This document shows, piece after piece, positions 35,898 through 45,441 of a stretch of 64,000 nucleotides of DNA. The translations under genes and the position numbers were made by a program. Numbering within the stretch: the first letter of the stretch is position 1; the number at the start of each line of letters is the position of its first letter. The stretch is from Roseiarcus sp963721905 (GTDB lineage: Bacteria; Pseudomonadota; Alphaproteobacteria; Rhizobiales; Beijerinckiaceae). The notes under the pieces are model-generated. The model saw only the letters and a program-made list of their open reading frames with translations, was not told the DNA's origin and searched no databases. The DNA is taken from NCBI GenBank assembly GCA_963721905.1, contig CAVRMF010000019.1, forward strand, positions 62,001-126,000, read 5' to 3'.

Positions 35898-37119
35898 TGC
35901 AGTAGTTAAGACTTAATCTGACAGTTGGTGTCATAGCCGAGGCGGAAGCCGAGGCCGGGCGCGGAGTGGTCGGGGTTCGCAGCGCCCGGCCTCGGCGTTT
36001 CGAGAGGACACCTACGATGACCAAGGAACAGAAGATTATCCGCGCCAAGGTAGGGCTGCTGGAGTTGGCCAAGCAGCTCGGCAATGTCAGCCAGGCCTGC
36101 AAAATGATGGGCTATAGCCGCGACAGCTTTTACCGGTTCAAGGAACTTTACGACGCCGGGGGCGAATTGGCGCTGCAGGAGTTGACGCGGCGAAAGCCGA
36201 TCCTGAAGAACCGCACGCCGCCTGAGGTCGAGGCGATCATCGTCGAGCTTTCGCTGGACCAGCCGGCTTACGGCCAAATCCGCATCGCCAACGAGCTTCG
36301 CAAACTCGGCCAGTCAATTTCTCCGGCCGGCGTTCGCGGCGTCTGGCAGCGTCATGATCTTGAAACCATGAAGAAACGGCTCAAGGCGCTCGAAGCCAAG
36401 GTCGCCCAGGAAGGCCTGGTTCTGACCGAAAGCCAGCTGGCCGCGCTGGAGAAGGCCAAGAGCGAAAAGGAGGCGCATGGCGAGTTCGAGAGTGAATGTC
36501 CGGGCTATTGCGGCGCCCAGGATACGTTCTACGTCGGCAACATGAAGGGGGTCGGCCGCATCTACCAGCAGACCTTCATCGATACCTACGCCAAGGTCGC
36601 CTTCGCCAAGCTCTATGACCGCAAGACGCCGATCACCGCAGCCGATCTCGTCAACGATCGGGTCGTGCCATTCTATGATGCGAGGGAGGTGAGGCTGTGC
36701 CGCGTGCTGACTGATCGCGGCACGGAATATTGCGGCAACCCCGAGCGCCACGAATACGAGCTTTATCTGGCGCTCGAGGATATCGACCATTCGCGCACCA
36801 AGACCAAGAGCCCGCAAACGAATGGCATCGTCGAGCGCTTCCACAAGACGGTGCTCGACGAGTTCTATCGCGTCGCCTTCCGCAAGAAGATCTACGGATC
36901 GATCGCCGAACTCCAGGGCGATCTCGATTCCTGGGTCCAGAGCTACAACCAGGAAAGGCCCCATCAGGGGCGATGGTGCTTCGGCAAGACCCCTATCCAG
37001 ACCTTCCTTGACGCGACGCCCCTTGCGAAGGAGAAAATGATCGCAGCCTGATCATATCCGACAGGCAGAGCCGACCCATCTCCCGACGCTGACCGTCAGA
37101 TCAAGTACCAGCTACTACA
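35898..37119 (+). mobile_element. IS481-family insertion sequence
   Basis: 1222 bp. Ends are imperfect inverted repeats of about 35 bp: left TGCAGTAGTTAAGACTTAAT and right (reversed) TGTAGTAGCTGGTACTTGAT, both continuing into CTGAC. A 7-bp direct repeat GTTTTCG flanks it (35891-35897 and 37120-37126). One intact transposase gene fills it. The insertion interrupts the NmrA-like gene. Confidence 0.88.
36017..37051 (+). CDS. IS481-family transposase
   Basis: 344 residues from the ATG at 36017. The N-terminal helix-turn-helix is LLELAKQLGNVSQACKMMGY then SRDSFYRFKELYDAGG. After a second HTH and a linker comes the rve/DDE integrase core, with DTFYVGNMKGVGRIYQQTFID (first Asp region), VLTDRGTEYCGN (second Asp) and SPQTNGIVERFHKTV (Glu). 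It is complete and its IS ends look intact, so the element may still be mobile. The acidic insertion HGEFESECPGYCGAQ lies before the core. Confidence 0.93.
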   Translation: MTKEQKIIRAKVGLLELAKQLGNVSQACKMMGYSRDSFYRFKELYDAGGELALQELTRRKPILKNRTPPEVEAIIVELSLDQPAYGQIRIANELRKLGQSISPAGVRGVWQRHDLETMKKRLKALEAKVAQEGLVLTESQLAALEKAKSEKEAHGEFESECPGYCGAQDTFYVGNMKGVGRIYQQTFIDTYAKVAFAKLYDRKTPITAADLVNDRVVPFYDAREVRLCRVLTDRGTEYCGNPERHEYELYLALEDIDHSRTKTKSPQTNGIVERFHKTVLDEFYRVAFRKKIYGSIAELQGDLDSWVQSYNQERPHQGRWCFGKTPIQTFLDATPLAKEKMIAA

Positions 37120-37868
37120 GTTTTCGCGACCTGATATCGCCAATCGCATTTGTGCGCGCAGGTGGATTCTTCGAAAACTTCCTCTACGGCTTGCAGGTCG
37201 CCCAGGGCGGAACGCTACCGGTCTACTACAATCCGACAAACCGGAAATCGACCATGGTCGCGACGAACGACATCGGCACGGAGGTCGCAACCCTTTTGAC
37301 CGGGCCAGCGTGGTCAGGGCAGCGCGTCGTCGAGCTTGGTTCGATGGTCACCGCGGATGAAGTCGCGGAGCAATTGGGTGAAGTCCTGAATCTCGACGTG
37401 AAAGCCCTTGCAGTCCCGCGTGCAGGGTGGGCGGAAGTGTTCGAGCAATTCGGCATCCCGAAGGGCCACACCGGACCTGCCGAAGAAATGTTTGAGGCCG
37501 TGAATGCAGGATGGATGGACCTCGGAGTCGAGGGTACGGAGCACGTAGCGGGTACGACGTCCGCACGCGACGTCTTCGCGGCGGCCCAGAAGGCCGTGTG
37601 AACTGCGGGGTTCACACCAAGGATGAGGGCACGACCGCGGCCGGGGGCCTGATCGCCCGCGCCGCGAACCGGCACCGCGGCAAGGACAACCGCGAGGCGG
37701 CCGGCGTCCTCTCGGCCGCGTAAAGGCACACCCATTTCCTCGACAGCCCGCGCATGACGGCCGTGCCCTTTCGGTGCATTATTGAGAAAAGGCGCTGGTG
37801 GGCCAGTTTGAATAAGGCAGCAGAATTTCGCTCTGGCGCGATTGGCGGTCTCTCCCCATAGTGAGAGG

Positions 37869-38063
37869 ATGGCTGCCCCTAAATCAAAAGTTCGATTCAA
37901 CACCGTCGAAACGAAAGACGGGCAATGGTATGTGCGCCTTACTCTCCCCGGCGGGAGGCAACCGCAGATTGACGGTTTCAGGACACAAGCCGAAGCGCGA
38001 AGGTGGATCAAAGCACAGTCTGCCGCTTGGCTCAAAATGTATGAGGGCGGCAAATATGCTTAA
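37869..38063 (+). CDS. Small conserved-looking protein, possible DNA-binding fold
   Basis: 64 residues from the ATG at 37869, preceded by GAGAGG. The sequence RFNTVETKDGQWYVRLTLPG then RQPQIDGFRTQAEARRWIKA suggests a three-stranded sheet and a helix, like the arm-type or AP2-like domains of integrases. No integrase lies nearby. The 265 bases before it hold no supported gene. The assignment is by shape only. Confidence 0.6.
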   Translation: MAAPKSKVRFNTVETKDGQWYVRLTLPGGRQPQIDGFRTQAEARRWIKAQSAAWLKMYEGGKYA

Positions 38064-38198
38064 GACACCAAACGTCCGCGCGATCTGAACCCGTGGCCCC
38101 CAAACGCATGGTCGATACGGCGACCATGGACCAACAAGAACGCTCTCAGCTCGAGGGCGGCGCTCGGAAGAACGCGCCGAGAAGCGCTCTACACCTCC

Positions 38199-38756
38199 TC
38201 ATAGGCCCGGGAGTCGAGGCTCCGATTGATTTGCCGCTCTCCGTGGGCGTCGAGCGATCAAATCATACGGATTTTCGAGCGGCCGCGGCAGCCGGGTTTT
38301 TAGTCGTATATCCTTAAGCACGTCCGATGCTCTGTAAGTGCGTCCACGTTTTTCACCGAGCGGGATTATCAATCCCGCTTCGGAGAGACGCTTTAGATCG
38401 CGAGATGCCGTAAGTTCCGTTACCTCCGCATCAAGTCGGTATCGAGAGTTAGTAACCCGAAATCCCAGCGCCGCATCGAATATGGTAAGCTTAGAACGCT
38501 CAGGCAATCCCTTAGATTGGGATAGTTCGGCAATAGCATCGAACAACCGAGAATATTCTTCGTTTCTGCGTATCAGGGTTGCCGCCTGCTGATAATGTGC
38601 CTTAAGGCAGAACCTCACCCACGTCTGAGCGCTACGCTCGGGATTCCACCCCCCTTGACCGGTCATGGCCAAGACGAGGTGATATTCTTCGGTGTTTTGC
38701 CCTAGCCATTCTTCAATGCTCGAAAAAACTGAGTTTGTCGACGAGCTCGCGTCCAT
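38199..38756 (-). pseudogene. Fic family protein, catalytic domain missing
   Basis: 185 residues that match only the C-terminal part of Fic proteins: SIEEWLGQNTEEYHLVLAMT, WVRFCLKAHYQQAATLIRR, LTIFDAALGFRVTNSRYRLD and a winged-helix tail (TASRDLKRLSEAGLIIPLGE, KRGRTYRAS). The Fic core with its HPFxxGNGR motif, needed for AMP transfer to target proteins, should precede the first of these blocks but is absent, and the sequence upstream of 38756 does not supply it in another frame. It may still be translated as a DNA-binding fragment. GC content is lower than in the flanking genes. Confidence 0.75.
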
Positions 38757-38865
38757 CGAGAAGCTCGGCGGAGCCGGTTCGCTTTAGGATCGAATTCGGC
38801 AAAATAAGGTCCGCCCGCAAGAAGCACTTTGCCTAGCCCGATAAAATCCACGGTCGGTCAGTCTG

Positions 38866-39131
38866 CTCGGGGAGCAACTTATCGGCGTCGCCGCGGCGGT
38901 TGCGCGCGTGGCCGGCATCGCCCTGGTTGCTCTCGTGATCGCCTGTTGGCCGGGTCCGCGCTTCTCGGCATGTTGACTTATAGCGCATTGGTCATGCTGT
39001 ATCTTGCTTACCTGGGCCTCGCAGTCGGCTTGAGTATCGTCCTCCTTTGGCCGGCCGTCATCCTGCACGTGGTCTTAACGGCGCTCTTGGTTTACGTATC
39101 GACAAATGGCGCCGTTGCGAAAGATCCTTGA
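38866..39131 (+). pseudogene. Frameshifted small membrane protein
   Basis: One frame reads GEQLIGVAAAVARVAGIALV then ALVIACWPG up to about 38955. Another continues LLGMLTYSALVMLYLAYLGL, then GLSIVLLWPAVILHVVLTAL to the TGA at 39129-39131. Together they make a plausible three- or four-helix protein of about 90 residues, broken by a one-base slip at GCCGGGTCC. No start codon is obvious in the first frame. Family unknown. Confidence 0.5.
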
Positions 39132-39188
39132 CGGTCTCTCGCAAGTGGTCCCCATGACCCGCTGAGCGAACAGACCAGGAATCCACTT

Positions 39189-41474
39189 ATGGCTGACAAA
39201 GCCGACGGCCCCGTCAAACGCCCCTCGATCACCGATCAGGAGGCGCTCCAGTTCCATTCTCGCGGCCGTCCGGGCAAGCTCGAGATCGTGGCGACGAAGC
39301 CCATGGCGACGCAGCGGGATCTTTCGCTCGCGTACTCGCCGGGCGTCGCGGTTCCGGTCAAAGCCATCGCTCGCGACCCGTCGACGGTCTACGACTACAC
39401 GGTGCGCGGCAATTTGGTCGCCGTCATCACGAACGGGACGGCAATCTTGGGTCTCGGCAATCTTGGCGCGTTGGCCGCAAAGCCGGTCATGGAAGGAAAG
39501 GTGGTCCTATTCAAGCGCTTCGCCGATGTCGATTCGATCGACCTCGAAATCGGGACGGAAGACCCGGACGAATTCATCAGCGCCGTGAAATTTCTTGGTC
39601 CCACCTTCGGCGGGATCAATCTCGAGGACATCAAGGCGCCGGAGTGCTTCTACATCGAAGAGCGCCTGCGCGAGATGATGGACATTCCAGTCTTTCATGA
39701 CGATCAGCACGGCACGGCGATCATCGCCGCCGCCGGCATGATCAACGCGATGCATCTCACGGACAGAGACATCAAGTCGACCCGCCTCGTCTGCAATGGC
39801 GCGGGCGCCGCGGGCATTGCCTGTCTCGACCTCATCAAGGCGATCGGCTTCGAGCCGTCCAACGTCTTGCTTTGCGACACCAAGGGGGTCGTCTATCGCG
39901 GCCGCCATGAGGGCATGAACCAGTGGAAATCGGCGCATGCAGTCGACACGCCGCTCAGAACGCTCGAGGAAGCCATGGTCGGCGCCGACATCTTCTTCGG
40001 CCTCTCGGCCAAAGGGGCCCTGACGCCGCAGATGGTCAAGACGATGGCCCGCAATCCGATCATTTTCGCCATGGCGAACCCGGACCCGGAAATCACGCCG
40101 GAGGATGCGCAGAAGGCGCGTGACGATGTGATCATCGCCACCGGACGCTCGGACTATCCGAACCAGGTCAACAACGTCCTCGGCTTTCCGTACATTTTCC
40201 GCGGCGCCCTCGACGTACGCGCCAAGACCATCAACATGGAGATGAAGATCGCCGCTGCGCACGCATTGGCCAATCTCGCGCGCGAGGACGTGCCAGACGA
40301 CGTCGCCGCCGCGTATCGCGGCGCACGGCCGCGGTTCGGACGCGACTACATCATTCCGGTGCCGTTTGATCCGCGTCTCATCCACGTCATCCCGATCGCG
40401 GTCGCCAAAGCGGCGATGGCCTCGGGCGTCGCCCAGCGGCCCATTGTCGATATGGAGGCCTACAAGGCGCAATTGTCCGCGCGCCGCGACCCGATCGCCG
40501 GCGCCATGCAGCGGATCGTCGAGCGCGTGCGACGGACGCCCAAGCGGGTCGTCTTCGCCGAGGGCGAAGAGGAACAGGTCATTCGAGCCGCCCACACGTT
40601 CGTCAATCTGGGGCTGGGCACCGCGATCCTGGTCGGACGGGAAGAGCGCGTCCGGGCCGCGGCGGAGGCCGCGGGGCTCGATCTCAACGACAAAGGAATT
40701 GAGATCCACAACGCGAGGCTTTCCCACCGCAATGCGCTCTACGCGCAGTTCCTTTACGAGCGGCTCCAGCGCAGGGGCTATCTCTTTCGGGATTGCCAGC
40801 GGATGATCAATCAGGATCGCAATTATTTTGGCGCCGCAATGGTCGCGCAGGGCGACGCGGATGCGATGGTCACCGGCGTCACGCGCAGCTTTTCGATCGC
40901 GCTCGAAGAGGTGCGCCGGGTGATCGACGACAAGCCGGGCCACCGGGTCGTTGGCGTCTCGCTCATCCTGTCGCGCGGCCGCCCGATTGTCGTCGCCGAC
41001 ACTGCCATCACGGAAATGCCTTCGGCCGAGGATCTGGCGGAAATCGCCATTGAGGCCGCCGGAGTTGCGCGACGGTTCGGTTACGAACCCCGCGTCGCGA
41101 TGCTCGCGTTCTCGAACTTTGGGCATCCGCCGGGGGAGCGGGCGCAACGCGTGCAGGAGGCGGTCCGCATTCTCGATTCCAGGCGTTTGGACTTCGAGTA
41201 CGACGGCGAGATGGGCGCCGACGTCGCGCTCAACAAGGAATTGATGACGGCCTATCCGTTCTGTCGCCTGAAAGACACTGCGAATGTGCTGATCATGCCG
41301 GCTTTCCACTCCGCCGCGATCTCGACCCGGATGCTGCAGGAATTGGGCGGCGCAACAGTGATCGGCCCCCTGATTGTCGGATTGGAAAAGCCGGTGCAGA
41401 TCGTCTCGCTCGGCGCGAAGGACTCGGACATCGTCAATATGGCGACGATGGCGGGCTTCAACATCGGCGGGTGA
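39189..41474 (+). CDS. maeB: NADP-dependent malic enzyme with phosphotransacetylase-like tail
   Basis: 761 residues. It decarboxylates malate to pyruvate and feeds NADPH. The N-terminal malic domain has LSLAYSPGVAVPVKAIA, the catalytic Lys/metal region VFHDDQHGTAIIAAAGMINA, and an NAD(P) Rossmann domain (RLVCNGAGAAGIACLDLIKA). From about residue 430 a phosphate acetyl/butyryltransferase-like domain follows (RVVFAEGEEEQVIRAA, MVTGVTRSFSIALEEVRRVI), the usual regulatory tail of large MaeB proteins. With ppdK in the same window it could form part of the malate-pyruvate-PEP node. Confidence 0.96.
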   Translation: MADKADGPVKRPSITDQEALQFHSRGRPGKLEIVATKPMATQRDLSLAYSPGVAVPVKAIARDPSTVYDYTVRGNLVAVITNGTAILGLGNLGALAAKPVMEGKVVLFKRFADVDSIDLEIGTEDPDEFISAVKFLGPTFGGINLEDIKAPECFYIEERLREMMDIPVFHDDQHGTAIIAAAGMINAMHLTDRDIKSTRLVCNGAGAAGIACLDLIKAIGFEPSNVLLCDTKGVVYRGRHEGMNQWKSAHAVDTPLRTLEEAMVGADIFFGLSAKGALTPQMVKTMARNPIIFAMANPDPEITPEDAQKARDDVIIATGRSDYPNQVNNVLGFPYIFRGALDVRAKTINMEMKIAAAHALANLAREDVPDDVAAAYRGARPRFGRDYIIPVPFDPRLIHVIPIAVAKAAMASGVAQRPIVDMEAYKAQLSARRDPIAGAMQRIVERVRRTPKRVVFAEGEEEQVIRAAHTFVNLGLGTAILVGREERVRAAAEAAGLDLNDKGIEIHNARLSHRNALYAQFLYERLQRRGYLFRDCQRMINQDRNYFGAAMVAQGDADAMVTGVTRSFSIALEEVRRVIDDKPGHRVVGVSLILSRGRPIVVADTAITEMPSAEDLAEIAIEAAGVARRFGYEPRVAMLAFSNFGHPPGERAQRVQEAVRILDSRRLDFEYDGEMGADVALNKELMTAYPFCRLKDTANVLIMPAFHSAAISTRMLQELGGATVIGPLIVGLEKPVQIVSLGAKDSDIVNMATMAGFNIGG

Positions 41475-41548
41475 GGGGCGGCTCGGGTCGGGGGAGAATC
41501 TCATAACCCTGTCAAGGCGATTTTCTGAAAAAACGACAATTTCTTGCC

Positions 41549-41569
41549 AAACCACGCATTCCGTGGTTT
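41549..41569. terminator. Hairpin between maeB and the GT25 gene
   Basis: AAACCACG-CATTC-CGTGGTTT is a perfect 8-bp stem in a 294-bp gap between convergent genes. It lacks a strong T-run, so terminator function is likely but not certain. The rest of the gap is AT-rich and holds no gene. Confidence 0.5.
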
Positions 41570-41768
41570 CCTCTCCACGTAGTCGGCGCTAAACTTCGTA
41601 AGAAAAGGGTGGTGTTGTCAATTATACTCCTTCTACATGCAGTTTAGATGGTAATAGTTTGGCCCGAAAGCCCGAAAAGGCGCCACAAGCCATTGAACCA
41701 ATGGAAGCCGCGCCCGGGAATGGCGACAGCGGCCACCCGCGTAGGCTGCCCTCTGGGCCACGAGCGCG

Positions 41769-42518
41769 CTAACGAAGCGCGACTGTCGTCGTCACTGCTC
41801 CCAGGACGGTCGCGACGTAGATCGCCTCCCTCCAATTCGCGACCTGGGAGACAAGCCGCACGGTCTCACGCGAGACCTTTTCGACCGTTCGCGGGCGGGA
41901 GGCTTCGCCGCTCGCCATCGCGGTCGGAAAGGTCTGGCCGCCGTCCTCGGCGGGGAGAAGATGATCCTGGATCGCGACGGCAGGGGTGAGCTGATAGACG
42001 CGCAAACCCAGTCTGTACGGATATTTTGGAAACAGCGAATAGTCGGCAGGAGAGGTCGGTTTCGCGGTCAGTTCCAGATACCGCAGAGCGCCGTCGCGGC
42101 TCAGGAGGTAAGCCGCGCTGCTTTCGTGACGCGTATGGAGCCGGGCGATTTGGCGGCCCTGAGGCGCCGGTCGAGCGTCTCCAAGCTTCACCCTTTGAAG
42201 GTAGGTGTCGAGCTTGACCGAATGCGCATCGGAAGGGATCCAGGCTTCATTCAGGATCAGGGATCCAAAATCCGGCCGGATATGCAGGTCATCCTCGAGA
42301 AAGCAAGCGTGCTCTTCGGAGCCGGCGAGAAACTGGCGCCACGCGATTTGATGACTCGCGAGGCAGGCCAATTCGAAACGGGTAAGACCATTCGTTGTTG
42401 GCAGGTTCTTCGTTCCGTCAACCGCGGCGATGCGCTCAAACGCGATCCCCCGCAGTTGCCCGCGCATGTGCTCGAGGCGTTCCGGGTTCCGGTCGAGATT
42501 GATGACAAAAACCTTCAT
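41769..42518 (-). CDS. Glycosyltransferase family 25 (LPS-type)
   Basis: 249 residues from the ATG at 42518. The opening MKVFVINLDRNPERLEHMRG is the GT25 signature, followed by FERIAAVDG, the acceptor or donor block LACLASHQIAWRQFLAGSEE and the acidic metal motif CFLEDDLHI. These enzymes add galactose or similar sugars to lipopolysaccharide oligosaccharides. A C-terminal extension with a hydrophobic stretch (AIYVATVLGAVTTTVAL) may tether it to the membrane. The gene lies 24 bases after kup on the same strand. Confidence 0.88.
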   Translation of the reverse strand: MKVFVINLDRNPERLEHMRGQLRGIAFERIAAVDGTKNLPTTNGLTRFELACLASHQIAWRQFLAGSEEHACFLEDDLHIRPDFGSLILNEAWIPSDAHSVKLDTYLQRVKLGDARPAPQGRQIARLHTRHESSAAYLLSRDGALRYLELTAKPTSPADYSLFPKYPYRLGLRVYQLTPAVAIQDHLLPAEDGGQTFPTAMASGEASRPRTVEKVSRETVRLVSQVANWREAIYVATVLGAVTTTVALR

Positions 42519-42542
42519 GGCAAGCGGTCGCAATCGGGCCCA

Positions 42543-44468
42543 TCAGACCTTCATTTGCGCCCCGAGCTCGACCACCCGATCGGAGGGCAAATTGAAAAAG
42601 TCGGGCGCGCTTGTGGCCTGTTTCGTCATCGCGATGAAAAGCCGGTCCTGCCACAAGGGCATGCCGGAGTTCGGCGACGTCTTCAGCGTCCGCCGGCCGA
42701 AGAAAAACGAGGTCGTCATGATGTCGAACTTGAGCCCCGCTTTTCGCGTCGCCGCGAGCGCGCGCGGAATGTTCGGCTGCTCCATATAGCCGAAATGCAG
42801 GGTGACGTGTGTAAAATCTGGCGAGAGCGGCTCGATTTTAAAGCGGTTCGCGGCCGCGACGCGCGGCGTCGTTTCGGCGCGCACGGTCAACAGGACGACT
42901 TTCTCGTGCAGAACCTTGTTGTGTTTGAGGTTGTGCATGAGCGAGGACGGCGCCGAGGTCGGGTCGTTGGTGAGGAACACCGCTGTTCCTTTGACGCGCA
43001 CCGGCTTCGACTTCTCCAGCATCTTGATCAAGTCCGCCGTCGGTATCGAGTCGCGATGGGTCTTGATCTGGAGAATTGCGCTGCCGCGCGACCAGGTCCA
43101 CATCAGGGTGAACACGGCGCCGCCAAGCATCAATGGCACCCATCCGCCGTCCAGAACCTTGTAGAGATTTGCGATGAAGAAGCCGACATCGATCGAGAGG
43201 AATCCGCAAACCAGCGCAAGCGCCGCCCACAGCGGCCAGCGCCAGAGTTTCCAGACGACAAAGAACGCCAAGGCGGTCGTCGCCACCATCGTGCCGGAAA
43301 CCGCGATTCCGTAAGCGTTGGCGAGGGCGTCGGAGGACCGGAACAACAGCACGAGCGCAAGCACGCCGAAGAGCAAAATCCTGTTCACCCGGGGAATGAA
43401 GATTTGACCTTCCTGGGTATGAGACGTGTGGACGATCTCAAGACGGGGCAACAAGCCGAGCTGGATCGCTTGACTGGCAAGCGAGAAAGCCCCGGTGATG
43501 ACGGCCTGGCTTGCGATGACAGTCGCCACAGTCGACAGCAAGATCAGGGGCACGAGGCCCCAAGTCGGCGCCAGCAGATAATACGGGTTCTCCACCGCTT
43601 TGGGATTGTTGAGGATGAGCGCGCCCTGGCCAAGGTAGTTGCAGATGAGCGCCGGCAGAACGAGGAACAGCCAGGCCGCCTGGATGGGCTTTCTGCCGAA
43701 ATGGCCCATGTCTGCATAGAGCGCCTCCGCGCCGGTCACCGCGAGGAAAACGCTTCCGAGAACGATGACGCCGAGCGCGCCATGAGCGTGAACGAAGGCG
43801 AGGCCCGGGATCGGACTCAGTGCCTGCAAAATGCTCCATTCGTTGGAGATATGGAAAAGACCAAGCATCGCGTTGACCACGAAGAACACGAGCATGATTG
43901 GACCGAAGAACGCGGCGACCCCAGCGGTGCCGCGGCTCTGCGCGGCAAAGAGAAGCACCAGGATGACGATCGTTGCAGGCAGGATGTAGGGCGCGAGGTC
44001 GGAGTTGACCTGCTTCAGTCCTTCCAGCGCCGAGAGCACCGAAATCGCCGGGGTGATCATCGCGTCGCCCGAAAACAGGCTGGCGCCGGCAACGCCGAGC
44101 AGAAAGGCGATCGACGTGCGCTGTCCCAGGGCGCGTTGGGCAAGCGCCATCAGCGACAGGATCCCGCCCTCGCCCTTATTGTCGGCCTGCATCAGGAAGA
44201 GAACGTATTTTCCAGTGACGACGATCAAGAGCGCCCAAACGATGAGCGAGACTACGCCGATCACCTCCTCGGCGTGGAGCCCGGAGCCCTTGAACTGACC
44301 AAGAGCGGTCTGAAGCGCGTAGAGCGGGCTGGTCCCGATATCGCCGAAAACGACGCCAATCGAGCCGAGTGCAAGGATCCAGAAACGTTCGCTCGAATGG
44401 CTCTGCGTCTCGCTATCGGCATTGAATGTCGAAGGCGGGATGGCTTCCTTCGAGACGTCTTGGGACAT
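42543..44468 (-). CDS. kup: Low-affinity potassium transporter Kup
   Basis: 641 residues, standard Kup length. It couples potassium entry to proton import across the inner membrane. The opening block LALGSIGVVFGDIGTSPLYA is diagnostic, and DNKGEGGILSLMALAQRAL and GDAMITPAISVLSALEGL follow. Twelve membrane helices are apparent, ending near WVPLMLGGAVFTLMW, with a cytoplasmic tail of about 180 residues (GTAVFLTNDPTSAPSSLMHN, VVELGAQMKV). It is probably co-transcribed with the GT25 gene. Confidence 0.97.
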   Translation of the reverse strand: MSQDVSKEAIPPSTFNADSETQSHSSERFWILALGSIGVVFGDIGTSPLYALQTALGQFKGSGLHAEEVIGVVSLIVWALLIVVTGKYVLFLMQADNKGEGGILSLMALAQRALGQRTSIAFLLGVAGASLFSGDAMITPAISVLSALEGLKQVNSDLAPYILPATIVILVLLFAAQSRGTAGVAAFFGPIMLVFFVVNAMLGLFHISNEWSILQALSPIPGLAFVHAHGALGVIVLGSVFLAVTGAEALYADMGHFGRKPIQAAWLFLVLPALICNYLGQGALILNNPKAVENPYYLLAPTWGLVPLILLSTVATVIASQAVITGAFSLASQAIQLGLLPRLEIVHTSHTQEGQIFIPRVNRILLFGVLALVLLFRSSDALANAYGIAVSGTMVATTALAFFVVWKLWRWPLWAALALVCGFLSIDVGFFIANLYKVLDGGWVPLMLGGAVFTLMWTWSRGSAILQIKTHRDSIPTADLIKMLEKSKPVRVKGTAVFLTNDPTSAPSSLMHNLKHNKVLHEKVVLLTVRAETTPRVAAANRFKIEPLSPDFTHVTLHFGYMEQPNIPRALAATRKAGLKFDIMTTSFFFGRRTLKTSPNSGMPLWQDRLFIAMTKQATSAPDFFNLPSDRVVELGAQMKV

Positions 44469-44603
44469 GCAAGGGAACCCCCGGGTCGTCGGCAGTGGAC
44501 GGACCCGCCAAACGGGGGGTGTCTATACTCCTTCGCATGTCGCACTGGAAGGGCGAGTTCCTTCGCCTTTAGCCGCGGCGGCCGGAGCGTCCTCAGCGCT
44601 CCG

Positions 44604-45413
44604 TCAGTCGATTGCAGCATGTTTCTCAGACGCTCGCTCGGCGTGCTGGGCAATCAGTCGAGCGTATGTCTCTGGTTGTTCAAGGTTTGGCAGGTGGCCG
44701 GCGCCCTTGATGATCTCGAATTGGGAGCCTTTGATCAGCGCGGCGGTCTCGCGCACCAGCTCGACTGGCGTCGAGCCGTCTTCCTCGCCGACGAGACAAA
44801 GGGTGGGGACCTCGATCGCGCCGGCGTAGGGGCGCAGGTCGGCGCGTTTCAAAGCCCCGCAGGCGGCGAGATAGCCCTGCGTCGGGGTCCGCGTCAGCAT
44901 GGCGCGCCGACCCACGAGGTCCTCGGACCGTCGCGCCCGAAAGTCGGCAGTGAACCAACGCTCAAGAACGGAATCCGCAATCGCTTCGATCCCGCCGCGT
45001 TCGACCTGCGCGATCCGCGCGTCCCACGATTCGTCGTTTCCGATTTTGGCCGCGGTGTCGCTGAGCACGAGGGCGGCGAAGATGCTGGGCCGCTGCCGAT
45101 AAAGCTCCTGCACGATGACGCCGCCCATCGAGATGCCGACGACGGTTGCGCGCGCGACGCCAAGTCGGTCGAGCAGGGCCGAGAGATCACGCGCGTAGTC
45201 GGCCATGTCGTAACGGTCGGGGCCCGCCTCGGAGAGACCGTGGCCGCGCTTGTCGTACCGGATGAGACGAAATTGGCGCGAAAGAATCCGCGCAACGTCA
45301 TCCCAAATCCGGAAGTCGCTTCCGAGCGCGTTGACGAACACGAGGACCGGCGCGTGGCGCGGACCTTCGTCACTAAAATGGGCAACGCCGCCGTTGACTC
45401 TGGCAAAGCTCAT
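44604..45413 (-). CDS. pcaD: 3-oxoadipate enol-lactonase-type alpha/beta hydrolase
   Basis: 269 residues. Canonical alpha/beta hydrolase: oxyanion strand VFVNALGSDFRIWDD, nucleophile elbow VVGISMGGVIVQEL (Ser), acid residue after VPTLCLVGEEDGSTP and catalytic His in IIKGAGHLPNLEQPE. The overall match (LIRYDKRGHGLS, ERWFTADF) is to PcaD, which opens 3-oxoadipate enol-lactone in the beta-ketoadipate pathway. No other pca gene is in the window, so it may act on another lactone or ester; the symbol is tentative. Confidence 0.85.
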   Translation of the reverse strand: MSFARVNGGVAHFSDEGPRHAPVLVFVNALGSDFRIWDDVARILSRQFRLIRYDKRGHGLSEAGPDRYDMADYARDLSALLDRLGVARATVVGISMGGVIVQELYRQRPSIFAALVLSDTAAKIGNDESWDARIAQVERGGIEAIADSVLERWFTADFRARRSEDLVGRRAMLTRTPTQGYLAACGALKRADLRPYAGAIEVPTLCLVGEEDGSTPVELVRETAALIKGSQFEIIKGAGHLPNLEQPETYARLIAQHAERASEKHAAID

Positions 45414-45441
45414 TCAGGAAACCCAAGCGAGCGGAATTGAG

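Larger units (their letters stand above)
35506..37601 (+). pseudogene. NmrA-like NAD(P)-binding oxidoreductase split by an IS
   Basis: The left part (35506-35897) has the Rossmann motif GITGKVGGATAEHLL and VVALSSMGANRTSGLG. The right part (37127-37601) continues as DLISPIAFVRAGGFFENFLYG and ends DVFAAAQKAV. Joining base 35897 to 37127, that is removing the IS and one copy of the 7-bp duplication, gives 289 in-frame codons reading LLEQGFRDLISP across the joint. The ancestor was a 288-residue atypical SDR of the quinone-reductase-like NmrA group. As it stands, the left frame ends at 35916 and the gene is inactive. Confidence 0.92.

Noticed and set aside
37602..37868. Possible gene remnant downstream of the NmrA-like gene
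   Set aside because: One plus frame reads HTKDEGTTAAGGLIARAANR and ends in a stop, which hints at coding, but no family was recognised and no start is present.
41961..45440. A plus-strand open frame of about 1159 codons
   Set aside because: It runs antisense to GT25, kup and the enol-lactonase, all of which have clear family motifs. The plus-strand translation is rich in Arg, Asp and His with no domain, as expected of a GC-rich shadow frame.
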